38,629 bases of DNA. Source: HXMU1420-2 sp040830545 (GTDB lineage Bacteria; Pseudomonadota; Alphaproteobacteria; Rhodobacterales; Rhodobacteraceae). The notes under the pieces were generated by a model. It was not told the origin of the DNA and did no database searches. It saw only the letters and a program-made list of their open reading frames with translations. Below, piece after piece: positions 1 to 8,220 of the stretch (its first letter is position 1; every line of letters begins with the position of its first letter). The stretch is taken from assembly GCA_040830545.1 (NCBI GenBank), contig JBFOMB010000171.1:1-38629 (forward strand). Reading direction: 5' to 3'. The position numbers and the translations under genes were made by a program.

Positions 1-888
1 GAAACCGGGCCGCAGAAATGGGATACGTTGCGGGTCCCGCGCCTGCCAAAGTGGTTGCGCAATCGATTGAATGACGCCTGGGGGGCTGACATTCTTGCCG
101 CAATTGAAAAGGCGCATTTTGCAGGCGCGCCACTGGACCTGACATCGCGGGCGACGGATTTTACCCTGCCAGATGCAACGGTCCTGCCAACCGGGTCGCT
201 GCGGATCACCGGATCGCCGCAAGTGTCAGCCTTGCCGGGTTACGATGATGGGTCTTGGTGGGTGCAGGACGCCGCAGCCGCGATCGCTGCGCGGGCTTTG
301 AATGTCCAAGCAGGTGAGGTCGTTGCCGATCTATGCGCGGCGCCGGGTGGCAAAACCCTGCAACTCGCCGCAGCCGGGGCGGAGGTCACGGCGGTCGATA
401 GCGCGACCCTTCGCCTTGCCACGCTAGAGGAAAACCTGGCGCGAACGGGGCTTACCGCAAAAGTGGTTGAGGCAGATGTCCTGAGCCTGTCTGGCCAATA
501 TGATGCGATCCTGCTGGACGCGCCCTGTTCCGCGACCGGGACCATCCGGCGGCACCCCGACCTGCCGCATGTGCGCGACGGGTCGGGCCTGTCGGACCTG
601 ACGCGCCTTCAGGGGCGGATGCTGGACCACGCCTGGACCCTGCTGAAACCCGGCGGGCGGATGGTGTTCTGCACGTGCTCGCTGTTGCCGATTGAGGGTG
701 AGGCGCAGATCCTGACCGCGCTGACCCGGCACAGTGATATGCAAACGGACCCCGACGCGCTTGCGTTGCCGGGTATTGACCCAAGTTGGGTCAACCCCAA
801 AATCGGCCTGCGTCTGCGCCCGGATTACTGGGCCGACATTGGCGGCATGGACGGGTTTTTCATCGCCGCCCTTCGCAAATCGGACTGA
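1..888 (+). CDS. rsmB: 16S rRNA (cytosine-C5) methyltransferase, RsmB family (5' end cut by window)
   Basis: The frame is open from base 1, so this is the C-terminal part of a longer protein. The family usually has an N-terminal NusB-like RNA-binding domain, which would lie outside the window. The visible part is the SAM-dependent m5C methyltransferase fold. It shows the SAM-binding loop CAAPGGKT, the catalytic motif DAPCSATGT, and the second cysteine motif CTCS that RsmB/Nop2 enzymes use for product release. A TTG at 28 could act as a start but would leave the fold without its N-terminal domain, so I treat it as internal. The protein would methylate a cytosine of 16S rRNA in the cytoplasm. 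The next gene begins 93 bp downstream behind its own likely promoter. The family is certain; the exact RNA target is inferred. Confidence 0.9.
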   Translation, partial: ETGPQKWDTLRVPRLPKWLRNRLNDAWGADILAAIEKAHFAGAPLDLTSRATDFTLPDATVLPTGSLRITGSPQVSALPGYDDGSWWVQDAAAAIAARALNVQAGEVVADLCAAPGGKTLQLAAAGAEVTAVDSATLRLATLEENLARTGLTAKVVEADVLSLSGQYDAILLDAPCSATGTIRRHPDLPHVRDGSGLSDLTRLQGRMLDHAWTLLKPGGRMVFCTCSLLPIEGEAQILTALTRHSDMQTDPDALALPGIDPSWVNPKIGLRLRPDYWADIGGMDGFFIAALRKSD

Positions 889-914
889 GTTTCACGCGCC
901 TTTGCAGAACGTCG

Positions 915-943
915 GTGACTTGCCACCCGTCCCGCGCTATGAT
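915..943 (+). promoter_or_regulatory. Probable sigma-70 promoter of the heparinase-purH-lspA operon
   Basis: GTGACT (915-920, 4/6 to the -35 consensus) and TATGAT (938-943, 5/6 to the -10 consensus) are separated by exactly 17 bp. The expected transcription start is near 950, giving a leader of about 32 nt before the ATG at 982, with an AAGAGGC ribosome site at 967-973. It is the only good promoter-like pair seen in the 93-bp gap. Confidence 0.45.
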
Positions 944-981
944 CAGCCCAAAGCGCCAGAGAGCGTAAGAGGCAGTAGCAG

Positions 982-2748
982 ATGTCCATCGCCGGTCCCG
1001 CCGTTTCCCGCAGAACGCGGTTCCTGAACCGAGTCTATGCTCGGCTCAGCGCGCGGCAACGTGCGGCCACTGGATTCGTTTCGCAACCTGAACCCCGCAC
1101 CGTGGGCAGTTTCGCGCGTGGCCGGCAGCTGATCGGCGGAAATCTGCTGTTTGCCGGAACGCTGATAGAGGCCCCCGACGCCTCGCTCTGGTCCGTTGAT
1201 GCGCCCGACCCGGCGTACGAGGCGGATCGGCAGGGGTTTGGCTGGCTGGATGATCTGGCCGCCATCGGGGATCGCCCGGCCCGGCACAAGGCGCAGGCGT
1301 GGTTGTTTGACTGGATTGACGTCTATGGGGCGGGAATTGGTCCCGGATGGACGCCTGAGCTGACCGGTCGGCGTATCGTGCGATGGATCAATCACGGGCT
1401 GTTCCTGCTGCGAGGGTTGGAGCGTGAAGACAGTCAGCGGTTTCATCAGTCGCTGGCCCGCCAGACCTGGTTCCTGAACAAACGCTGGCAGGGCGCGTCG
1501 CCGGGCTTGCCGAGGTTTGAGGCACTGACCGGGTTGGTCTTTGCCGGTCTGTCGCTGGAAGGGATGGAGGAGCTTGCCGATCCCGCCGTGCGCGCAATGG
1601 CAAAGGAATGCGATGATCAGATCGACGCGCAGGGCGGATTGCCAACCCGCAATCCCGAGGAACTGCTGGAAGTTTTCATGTTGCTCACATGGTCGGCCGC
1701 AGCCTTGCAGGAGGCCGGGCGGACCGTGCCCAAGGCCCATGCCGACGCAATAGAACGCATCGCGCCGACCCTGCGCACCTTGCGCCATACGGATGGTGGT
1801 CTGGCGCGGTTCCATGGCGGAGGTCGTGGGTTGGAGGGGCGTTTGGATCATGCCTTAGCAGCAAGCCACGTGACTGCGCGGCACGCGGACGGATTGGCGA
1901 TGGGATACGCGCGGCTGTCTGCCGGGCGAACCTGCATCCTTGTCGATGCCAGCCCGCCGCCATCGGCCAAGGCGTCGTTTAATGCACATGCCTCTACACT
2001 GGCCTTTGAACTGACATCGGGACGACGCCCGCTGATCGTCAATTGCGGGTCAGGCGTCAGTTTCGGCAACGATTGGCGCCGGGCCGGACGTGCGACGCCA
2101 TCCCATTCCACCCTGTGTCTGGACGGGTTTTCGTCGGCTCGGCTGGCAGAACCTGAACCCGGCACCGGGCGCGAGGCTTTGGTCGACGGGCCGGACTATG
2201 TGCCTATTGAAGTTTCCGAAGCCTCTGACGCGCAGCGGTTTCAGGGCGGGCACAACGGATATGCCGCCAGTCATGGCCTGACCTTTGCGCGCACGCTGGA
2301 GCTGACCTTTGACGGGCGTGGGCTGGCCGGTGAGGACATGTTGGTCGCGATGGAGGATGTGGACAAGAAGCGGTTTGATCGCGCGATGGATGCCAACGGT
2401 TTGGCGGGCGTGAAGTTCGATATTCGGTTCCACCTGCACCCGGACGTGGATGCCTCGGTCGATCTGGGCGGTGCGGCAGTGTCGATGGCGCTGAAAAGCG
2501 GGGAGATCTGGGTGTTCCGGCACGATGGGGGGCATGAGCTGTCGCTTCAGGCCAGTGTTTTGCTGGAAAAAGGTCGGCTGAAACCACGCGCGACAAAACA
2601 GATCGTTCTATCTGGCAGGGCGATGGAGTATGCGACCCGCATTCGCTGGTCGCTTTCCAAGGCGCAGGATACCGCGATTGCCGTGCGGGACCTCAACCGG
2701 GATGAAAGCGAATTCGCTGACACCCTGATGGAGGACTCCGATCCATGA
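982..2748 (+). CDS. Heparinase II/III family protein (polysaccharide lyase-like)
   Basis: 588 residues. The N-terminal half is an all-helical region of the (alpha/alpha)-toroid type. The C-terminal half is the beta-sandwich heparinase II/III domain, with the histidine-bearing stretches NAHASTLAFEL (about residues 334-344) and ATPSHSTLCLDG (about 373-384) that carry candidate catalytic residues. The family cleaves uronic-acid-containing polysaccharides by beta-elimination. No signal peptide is visible: the N-terminus is basic (SRRTRFLNR) with no hydrophobic run, so the protein should be cytoplasmic, which is odd for a polysaccharide lyase. The ATG at 982 is preceded by AAGAGGC. The stop overlaps the purH start by four bases (ATGA), so the two are translationally coupled. 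I recall this heparinase-purH adjacency from other Rhodobacteraceae. The substrate is unknown. Confidence 0.85.
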   Translation: MSIAGPAVSRRTRFLNRVYARLSARQRAATGFVSQPEPRTVGSFARGRQLIGGNLLFAGTLIEAPDASLWSVDAPDPAYEADRQGFGWLDDLAAIGDRPARHKAQAWLFDWIDVYGAGIGPGWTPELTGRRIVRWINHGLFLLRGLEREDSQRFHQSLARQTWFLNKRWQGASPGLPRFEALTGLVFAGLSLEGMEELADPAVRAMAKECDDQIDAQGGLPTRNPEELLEVFMLLTWSAAALQEAGRTVPKAHADAIERIAPTLRTLRHTDGGLARFHGGGRGLEGRLDHALAASHVTARHADGLAMGYARLSAGRTCILVDASPPPSAKASFNAHASTLAFELTSGRRPLIVNCGSGVSFGNDWRRAGRATPSHSTLCLDGFSSARLAEPEPGTGREALVDGPDYVPIEVSEASDAQRFQGGHNGYAASHGLTFARTLELTFDGRGLAGEDMLVAMEDVDKKRFDRAMDANGLAGVKFDIRFHLHPDVDASVDLGGAAVSMALKSGEIWVFRHDGGHELSLQASVLLEKGRLKPRATKQIVLSGRAMEYATRIRWSLSKAQDTAIAVRDLNRDESEFADTLMEDSDP

Positions 2749-4334
2749 CCGACCGCCAGCCCGTTCGCCGGGCCCTGCTCTCTGTTTCCGACAAAACTGG
2801 CCTGATCGAACTGGGGCAGGCGCTGACTGACTATGGCGTCGAACTGGTCAGCACGGGCGGCACAGCGCGGGCCCTACGCGAGGCGGGGATGGACGTGCGG
2901 GACGTGTCCGACCTGACAGGTTTTCCCGAGATGATGGATGGCCGCGTGAAAACCCTGCACCCGATGGTGCATGGCGGGTTGTTGGCCCTGCGTGACAATG
3001 CGGATCATACCGGTTCGATGGAACAGCACGGGATAGGGGCCATCGACCTGCTGGTGGTGAACCTTTACCCGTTTGAATCGACCGTGGCGGGTGGTGCGGA
3101 TTATGCGACCTGTATCGAGAATATCGACATCGGCGGCCCGGCGATGATCCGTGCGGCGGCGAAGAACCATGCGTTTGTGAACGTGGTGGTGGATCCGGAC
3201 CAATACCCGTCGCTGCTGGCCGAATTGCGGGAAAATGACGGCAACACGCCGCTGGAATACAGGCAGGCGCTGGCGCAGACGGCCTATGCGCGCACGGCCG
3301 CCTATGATTCCGCCGTGTCGAACTGGATGGCAGCGCAGCAGGATAACTGGGCCCCGACCTATCGCGCTGTGGGGGGAACGCTGGCGCAACCGTTGCGGTA
3401 TGGTGAAAACCCGCATCAGAAGGCAGCGTTTTATACAGATGGGTCGAACCGTCCTGGCGTCGCCACGGCGCAGCAGCATCAGGGCAAGGACCTGAGCTAT
3501 AACAATATCAACGACACGGATGCAGCGTTCGAACTGGTGAGCGAGTTCGCAACTGCGGACGGCCCGGCCTGTGCGATCATCAAACATGCTAACCCCAGCG
3601 GTGTGGCGCTGGGCGCAACCTTGAAGGACGCCTATTCCCGTGCCTTTGACTGCGACCGGACCAGCGCGTTTGGCGGGATCGTCGCGTTGAACCGGACCTT
3701 GGATGCGGCCACGGCGGAGGAGATCACAGGTATCTTTACCGAAGTGGTGATTGCGCCCGACGCGGATGACGCGGCCAAGGCGATCTTTGCGGCGAAAAAG
3801 AACCTGCGCCTGCTGACAACTGGCGGTCTGGCGGACCCGAAAACAGCGGCGATGACGATCCGTCAGGTGGCCGGCGGCTACCTGACCCAGGATAAGGATA
3901 ACGGGTTCGTGGACGCGTCCGACCTGAAGGTTGTGACCAAGCGCCAGCCGTCTGAGGACGAGATGCGCGACCTGCTGTTTGCATGGAAAGTGGCCAAGCA
4001 TGTGAAGTCCAACGCCATCGTTTACGTAAAGGATGGCGCGACCGTTGGCGTGGGCGCGGGACAGATGAGCCGTGTGGACAGTGCCCTGATCGCCGCGAAG
4101 AAAGCCGAGCGGATGGCCGAGGTGTTGAACCTGCCTGCACCGCTGACCCAAGGCTCCGCCGTGGCGTCCGATGCGTTCTTCCCCTTTGCCGATGGGTTGA
4201 TGGAGGCTGCGGCAGCCGGGGCGACGTCGGTTATTCAGCCGGGCGGGTCCATGCGTGACGACGAGGTGATTGCAGCTGCGGACGAGGCCGGACTGGCCAT
4301 GGTATTCACAGGGATGAGGCATTTCAGGCACTGA
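2745..4334 (+). CDS. purH: Bifunctional AICAR transformylase / IMP cyclohydrolase
   Basis: 529 residues, the normal length. It catalyses the last two steps of de novo IMP synthesis: formylation of AICAR with 10-formyl-THF, then ring closure. The N-terminal cyclohydrolase (MGS-like) domain shows SVSDKTG and STGGTARALREAGMDV, then DGRVKTLHP. The transformylase domain has RYGENPHQKAAFY (about residues 224-236), the catalytic KHANPSG (about 279-285) and SAFGGIVALN. The C-terminus carries IQPGGSMRDDEVI. The start overlaps the heparinase stop by four bases, and the stop overlaps the lspA start by one (TGATG). The protein is a cytoplasmic dimer in this family. Nothing is missing from the active sites I can see. 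Confidence 0.98.
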   Translation: MTDRQPVRRALLSVSDKTGLIELGQALTDYGVELVSTGGTARALREAGMDVRDVSDLTGFPEMMDGRVKTLHPMVHGGLLALRDNADHTGSMEQHGIGAIDLLVVNLYPFESTVAGGADYATCIENIDIGGPAMIRAAAKNHAFVNVVVDPDQYPSLLAELRENDGNTPLEYRQALAQTAYARTAAYDSAVSNWMAAQQDNWAPTYRAVGGTLAQPLRYGENPHQKAAFYTDGSNRPGVATAQQHQGKDLSYNNINDTDAAFELVSEFATADGPACAIIKHANPSGVALGATLKDAYSRAFDCDRTSAFGGIVALNRTLDAATAEEITGIFTEVVIAPDADDAAKAIFAAKKNLRLLTTGGLADPKTAAMTIRQVAGGYLTQDKDNGFVDASDLKVVTKRQPSEDEMRDLLFAWKVAKHVKSNAIVYVKDGATVGVGAGQMSRVDSALIAAKKAERMAEVLNLPAPLTQGSAVASDAFFPFADGLMEAAAAGATSVIQPGGSMRDDEVIAAADEAGLAMVFTGMRHFRH

Positions 4335-4819
4335 TGCGACAGGCGGCGATCCTCTGGGCCAGTCTTCTGGCATTTCTGGCAGATCAGGCCAGCAAATACG
4401 TGGTGGTCCACAGTATGGACCTGGCCCGCGTGCAGCGGATCGACCTGTGGCCGCCTTTGGTGACTTTTCGCTATGGTGAAAACCGGGGCATCAATTTTGG
4501 CCTGTTCAATGGTGACAGCGACATGCAGCGCTGGGTTCTGATCGGATTTTCGATGCTGGTGGTTCTGGCGGTGCTGATTTGGGTGCTGCGCTCCGGTGGG
4601 TCACTTCTGATGCAAATCAGCGCTGGCTTCCTGATTGGCGGCGCGCTGGGCCATGTGATCGACCGGTTGCTGTACGGCTATGTTCTGGATTTCCTCAACA
4701 TGTCCTGCTGCGGTATCAACAATCCGTTTGTGTTTAATATTGCAGACGTTTTCATTTTCCTCGGCGCGGCGGGGTTGGTTGTGGCCGACATTTCCCGCCC
4801 AAACAAAAAGGCCGCGTGA
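4334..4819 (+). CDS. lspA: Lipoprotein signal peptidase (signal peptidase II)
   Basis: 161 residues with four hydrophobic helices, the expected size for this inner-membrane aspartyl peptidase, which removes signal peptides from diacylglyceryl-modified prolipoproteins. Family motifs are present: DQASK near the N-terminus (about 14-18), GENRGINFGLF (about 48-58), GHVIDRLLYGYVLDF (one catalytic Asp in VIDR) and FNIADVFIFLG (second catalytic Asp in NIAD). The start ATG shares a base with the purH stop. The downstream gene encodes a lipoprotein that is itself a substrate for this peptidase. Confidence 0.97.
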   Translation: MRQAAILWASLLAFLADQASKYVVVHSMDLARVQRIDLWPPLVTFRYGENRGINFGLFNGDSDMQRWVLIGFSMLVVLAVLIWVLRSGGSLLMQISAGFLIGGALGHVIDRLLYGYVLDFLNMSCCGINNPFVFNIADVFIFLGAAGLVVADISRPNKKAA

Positions 4820-4870
4820 CGCGTGCGATGGAATAGTCTAAAACGCCGGAAACAGGCAGGAGGCACAACA

Positions 4871-5395
4871 ATGCTACGCGTTCGGTATAGCACGGGTTTT
4901 GCAATGATCGCGGTCCTTGGGCTCGGCGCATGCGCTGACAAAGGCCTGCGTACGCTCCAGCATACCGGGAATGGCCCGGATGAATTCCTGGTGACTCCGT
5001 CCAAGCCACTGGAAGCACCTCAGGACTATTCCTTCCTGCCCGCGCCAACGCCGGGTGGTACGAACCGAACGGATCAGTTTCCCACTCAGGATGCGGTGGC
5101 GTCCGTTGGCGGAAATCCTGCGCGCCTTGATCCAAATGGGCCTGTGCCCGGTGCGGACGCTGCGCTGGTCACAGCGGCCAGCCGCAATGGTGTAGACCCG
5201 AACGTGCGTGAAACCCTGGCCGAAACCGACGCGAAATTCCGCAAGCGTCAGTCGCGATTGTCAGGTTTCCGCCTGTTCCGAGTTGATCGCTATGAACAGG
5301 CCTACCGCCGAGAAGCGCTGGACCCCTATCAGGCCGCGGTCCCGGCGCGCCGTGCAGGGCTGCCGACGCCATCTTCTCCACCTTACGACCAGTAA
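4871..5395 (+). CDS. DUF3035 family lipoprotein
   Basis: 174 residues from the ATG at 4871, chosen because an AGGAGG-type ribosome site (about 4858-4863) precedes it. The frame stays open to a GTG at 4823, but that version lacks a ribosome site and would bury the signal peptide. The N-terminus is a lipoprotein signal with lipobox LGAC, so the mature protein would start at Cys and be lipid-anchored. The rest is proline-rich and polar, with no enzyme motif, and fits the alphaproteobacterial DUF3035 family of unknown function. It lies 51 bp after lspA and is last in the operon, before a strong terminator. A role in the envelope is inferred only from its lipid anchor and neighbours. Confidence 0.85.
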   Translation: MLRVRYSTGFAMIAVLGLGACADKGLRTLQHTGNGPDEFLVTPSKPLEAPQDYSFLPAPTPGGTNRTDQFPTQDAVASVGGNPARLDPNGPVPGADAALVTAASRNGVDPNVRETLAETDAKFRKRQSRLSGFRLFRVDRYEQAYRREALDPYQAAVPARRAGLPTPSSPPYDQ

Positions 5396-5440
5396 CAGGT
5401 GAGAATTTAACTCACGTTCCCGAGACAAGTGGTTGATTGT

Positions 5441-5475
5441 GGGGCAAAGGGCCGTACCTTTGCCCCAGTCTTTTT
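5441..5475 (+). terminator. Rho-independent terminator after the DUF3035 gene, inside the M16 leader
   Basis: Perfect 10-bp stem: GGGGCAAAGG (5441-5450), six-base loop, CCTTTGCCCC (5457-5466), then AGTC and TTTTT (5471-5475). The run of T is separated from the stem by four bases. The ribosome site of the next gene (GGAG, about 5479-5482) follows almost at once. Confidence 0.8.
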
Positions 5476-5487
5476 GTTGGAGATGTC

Positions 5488-6834
5488 ATGATGCACCGAT
5501 TTATTCTGGGGTTTGCGTTTGCGCTGGGCCTCAGTCAGGCGACGCTCGCCGAAGAGGGTAAGGAGCAGGTCACCACCTTTGCGCTGGACAACGGGATGCA
5601 GGTGGTTGTGGTCGAAGATCACAGGGCGCCTGTGGTGCAGCACATGGTTTGGTATCGGGTGGGTTCGGCTGATGAGCCGCCCGGAAAATCCGGCATCGCG
5701 CATTTTCTGGAACACCTGATGTTCAAGGCGACGGACACGCTGGATGCGGGCGAATTTTCGGCTGTGGTTGCAGCAAATGGCGGCCGGGACAACGCGTTCA
5801 CCAGCTATGACTACACCGGGTATTTCCAACGCATCGCTGCCGACCGGCTGGACCTGATGATGCAGATGGAAGCGGACCGTATGGCCAACCTGCGCCTGAC
5901 AGAAACCGAGGTGCTGACCGAACGTGACGTAATCATCGAAGAGCGCAATCAGCGGACGGAAAACAACCCGCGCGGGCTGTTTTCGGAACAGATGAATGCC
6001 GCGCAGTACATGAACCACCATTATGGCATCCCGATTGTAGGCTGGCGGCACGAGATCGAAGAGTTGGACCGCGAAGACGCGTTGTCCTTCTACGAAACGT
6101 TTTATGCGCCCAACAACGCGATCCTGATCGTGTCCGGGGATGTGACGCCGGACGAGGTGCGCGAACTGGCTGAAAAACACTATGGTCCAATCCCGGCCAA
6201 CCCGGAACTAGGCGCGCGTGAGCGGGCGACGGAACCGCCGCAATTGGCCGCACGTCGGCTGATCTATCGTGACCCGCGCGTGGCGCAGGAATACGTGAGC
6301 CGGTCTTACCTTGCTCCAGAACGTGATCCGGGTGCGCAGGACAAGGCGGCAGCGCTGACCATTCTGGCCGAGATTTTGGGGGGCGGCACCACGTCCTACC
6401 TGACGCAAACACTGCAATTCGAACAGAAATCGGTGCTGTATGTGGGCGCGTTCTATCGCGGTGTATCTCTGGACGACACAACCTTTGATCTGGTTGTTGT
6501 CCCTGCTCCGGGCGTGTCGCTACAAGAGGCGGAGGATGCGATGGATCAGGCTCTGCAAGATTTCATCGCTGAAGGCGTAGATGCTGATCAACTGGCGCGG
6601 ATCAAAATGCAATTACGTGCATCCCAGATCTATGCCCGCGACAATGTCGAAGGGATTGGACAGCGCTATGGTCGGGCGATGACTTCTGGCCTGACGGTCG
6701 AAGATGTGCAGGCATGGCCCGACATCCTACAGGCCGTAACCGCAGAGGACATCATTGCCGCCGCGCAATCCGTTCTGCGGCCCGAAACATCCGTGACAGG
6801 CTGGCTGATGCAGGCTGAGGAGGCCACACAATGA
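5488..6834 (+). CDS. M16 family zinc metallopeptidase, catalytic subunit, exported
   Basis: 448 residues from the first of two adjacent ATGs (5488, 5491), with TTGGAG just upstream; a longer frame to 5437 has no ribosome site. The first 21 residues form a signal peptide (hydrophobic core FILGFAFALGLSQ, cut after TLA), so it should act in the periplasm. The inverted zinc motif HFLEH is intact at about residues 72-76, with the distal glutamate ligand in VIIEERNQ (about 149-155). The N- and C-terminal M16 domains (about 30-180 and 190-380) are both present. It overlaps the next gene by four bases. That gene encodes a zinc-site-less M16 partner, so the pair probably forms the heterodimer known for bacterial M16B proteins. 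The substrate is not evident. Confidence 0.93.
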   Translation: MMHRFILGFAFALGLSQATLAEEGKEQVTTFALDNGMQVVVVEDHRAPVVQHMVWYRVGSADEPPGKSGIAHFLEHLMFKATDTLDAGEFSAVVAANGGRDNAFTSYDYTGYFQRIAADRLDLMMQMEADRMANLRLTETEVLTERDVIIEERNQRTENNPRGLFSEQMNAAQYMNHHYGIPIVGWRHEIEELDREDALSFYETFYAPNNAILIVSGDVTPDEVRELAEKHYGPIPANPELGARERATEPPQLAARRLIYRDPRVAQEYVSRSYLAPERDPGAQDKAAALTILAEILGGGTTSYLTQTLQFEQKSVLYVGAFYRGVSLDDTTFDLVVVPAPGVSLQEAEDAMDQALQDFIAEGVDADQLARIKMQLRASQIYARDNVEGIGQRYGRAMTSGLTVEDVQAWPDILQAVTAEDIIAAAQSVLRPETSVTGWLMQAEEATQ

Positions 6835-8147
6835 AGACGCTGATCACAACTGCATTTGCCTGGGTGATGACGCTGGGCACCGCATTGGCCGGGGTTCAGA
6901 TTCAGGAAGTCACGTCGCCCGGCGGTGTGAAGGCGTGGCTGGTCGAGGATCACTCGATCCCATTCATGGCCCTGCAAGTGAGTTTCAAAGGTGGAGCGTC
7001 GCTGGATGCACCTGGCAGGCGTGGCGCAACCTATCTGATGATGGGCCTGCTGGAAGAAGGGTCCGCCGATCTGGATGCGATTGCGTATACTCAGGCGTTG
7101 GAAGCATTGGCGGCTTCTGTCGAATACGACAGCACGGACGATTATGTTTCGATTTCCGCGCGCTTCCTGTCCGAAAACCGCGATCAGTTCATTCCGTTGC
7201 TGCGCGATACCTTGATGAAGCCGCGATTTGATCAGGATGCTGTGGACCGGGTGCGGGATCAGGTTCTGTCAGGGCTGGCGAATGACGCCAAAGACCCGGA
7301 CAAGATCGCAAGTTCAGCGTTTTCAGCGATGGCTTTTGGTGACCACCCCTATGGGTCGTCCGAAAAGGGTACGATTGAATCCGTCTCTGCTCTGACCCGC
7401 GACGACATGCTGGGCGCTCATGCACGCGTTTTTGCACGCGACCGGCTTGTCGTGGGGGCCGTAGGTGACATCACCCCCGAGGCGCTGGGCGAGATGCTAG
7501 ATACGCTGTTCGCTGATTTGCCGGAAAGCAGTGTGCCACTGCCGGACAAGGCAGACGTGACCATCGCAGGCGGAGAGACCGTGATCGAATATGCCACGCC
7601 GCAGTCGGTCGCGGTGTTCGGGCAGATTGGCATTGACCGCCATGATGAGGATTTCTTTGCCGCCTATGTGCTGAACCAGGTGTTGGGCGGCGGGTCGTTC
7701 GAAAGCCGCCTGATGAGCGAAGTGCGCGAGAAACGCGGATTGACCTATGGGGTCTACAGCTACCTTGCGCCACGGGACTATGCCTCGATCTATCTGGGCA
7801 GCGTGGCATCAGCCAATGACCGCATTGCGGAAGCTATCGAGGTGATCCGTGGGGAATGGGAACGCGCCGCAACCGAAGGCGTGTCCGCACAAGAGGTCGA
7901 GGATGCCAAAACCTACCTGACCGGGGCCTATCCGCTGCGTTTTGATGGGAATACGCGGATTGCACGGATACTGGTGGGGATGCAGATGGACGATCTGCCG
8001 ATCGACTATATCCAGAACCGTAATGCCAAGGTCGAAGCGGTGACATTGGAAGACGTAAACCGTGTCGCAGCTGAATTGCTGGACCCGGACGGTCTGCATT
8101 TCGTTGTGGTCGGACAGCCACAAGGACTCGACAGCAGCACGAACTGA
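6831..8147 (+). CDS. M16 family peptidase-like protein lacking the zinc site, exported
   Basis: 438 residues with an N-terminal signal peptide (hydrophobic to about residue 20, cut near LAG). It aligns in layout with the upstream protease, but where HxxEH should lie it reads ATYLMMGLLEEG, so the zinc ligands are absent. It keeps the C-terminal substrate-binding Arg/Tyr motif (REKRGLTYGVYSYL, about 301-314). Known M16B heterodimers pair one zinc-bearing subunit with one such R/Y subunit, and this is the natural reading here. Its ATG overlaps the upstream stop by four bases. A hairpin follows 12 bp after the stop. Confidence 0.92.
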   Translation: MKTLITTAFAWVMTLGTALAGVQIQEVTSPGGVKAWLVEDHSIPFMALQVSFKGGASLDAPGRRGATYLMMGLLEEGSADLDAIAYTQALEALAASVEYDSTDDYVSISARFLSENRDQFIPLLRDTLMKPRFDQDAVDRVRDQVLSGLANDAKDPDKIASSAFSAMAFGDHPYGSSEKGTIESVSALTRDDMLGAHARVFARDRLVVGAVGDITPEALGEMLDTLFADLPESSVPLPDKADVTIAGGETVIEYATPQSVAVFGQIGIDRHDEDFFAAYVLNQVLGGGSFESRLMSEVREKRGLTYGVYSYLAPRDYASIYLGSVASANDRIAEAIEVIRGEWERAATEGVSAQEVEDAKTYLTGAYPLRFDGNTRIARILVGMQMDDLPIDYIQNRNAKVEAVTLEDVNRVAAELLDPDGLHFVVVGQPQGLDSSTN

Positions 8148-8159
8148 GAGGGCAGGGGG

Positions 8160-8179
8160 GCAATTCGTCAACGAATTGC
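8160..8179. terminator. Hairpin at the convergent junction of the M16 operon and the deoC operon
   Basis: Perfect 8-bp stem GCAATTCG (8160-8167) / CGAATTGC (8172-8179) around the tetraloop TCAA. There is no T-run on either side, so it is not a classical Rho-independent terminator. It sits 12 bp past the plus-strand stop and 41 bp past the minus-strand stop. It shares the core CGTCAACG with the hairpin at 14505-14526. Confidence 0.45.
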
Positions 8180-8220
8180 GTGCGAATAGTGGATAACTCG
8201 CGCTCCCGCCCAACACACCC

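Noticed and set aside
2874..4373. Long open frame antisense to purH (about 499 codons)
   Set aside because: It mirrors a well-conserved gene; high GC lowers stop frequency on the opposite strand. The translation is Arg/His/Gln-rich with no recognisable domain.
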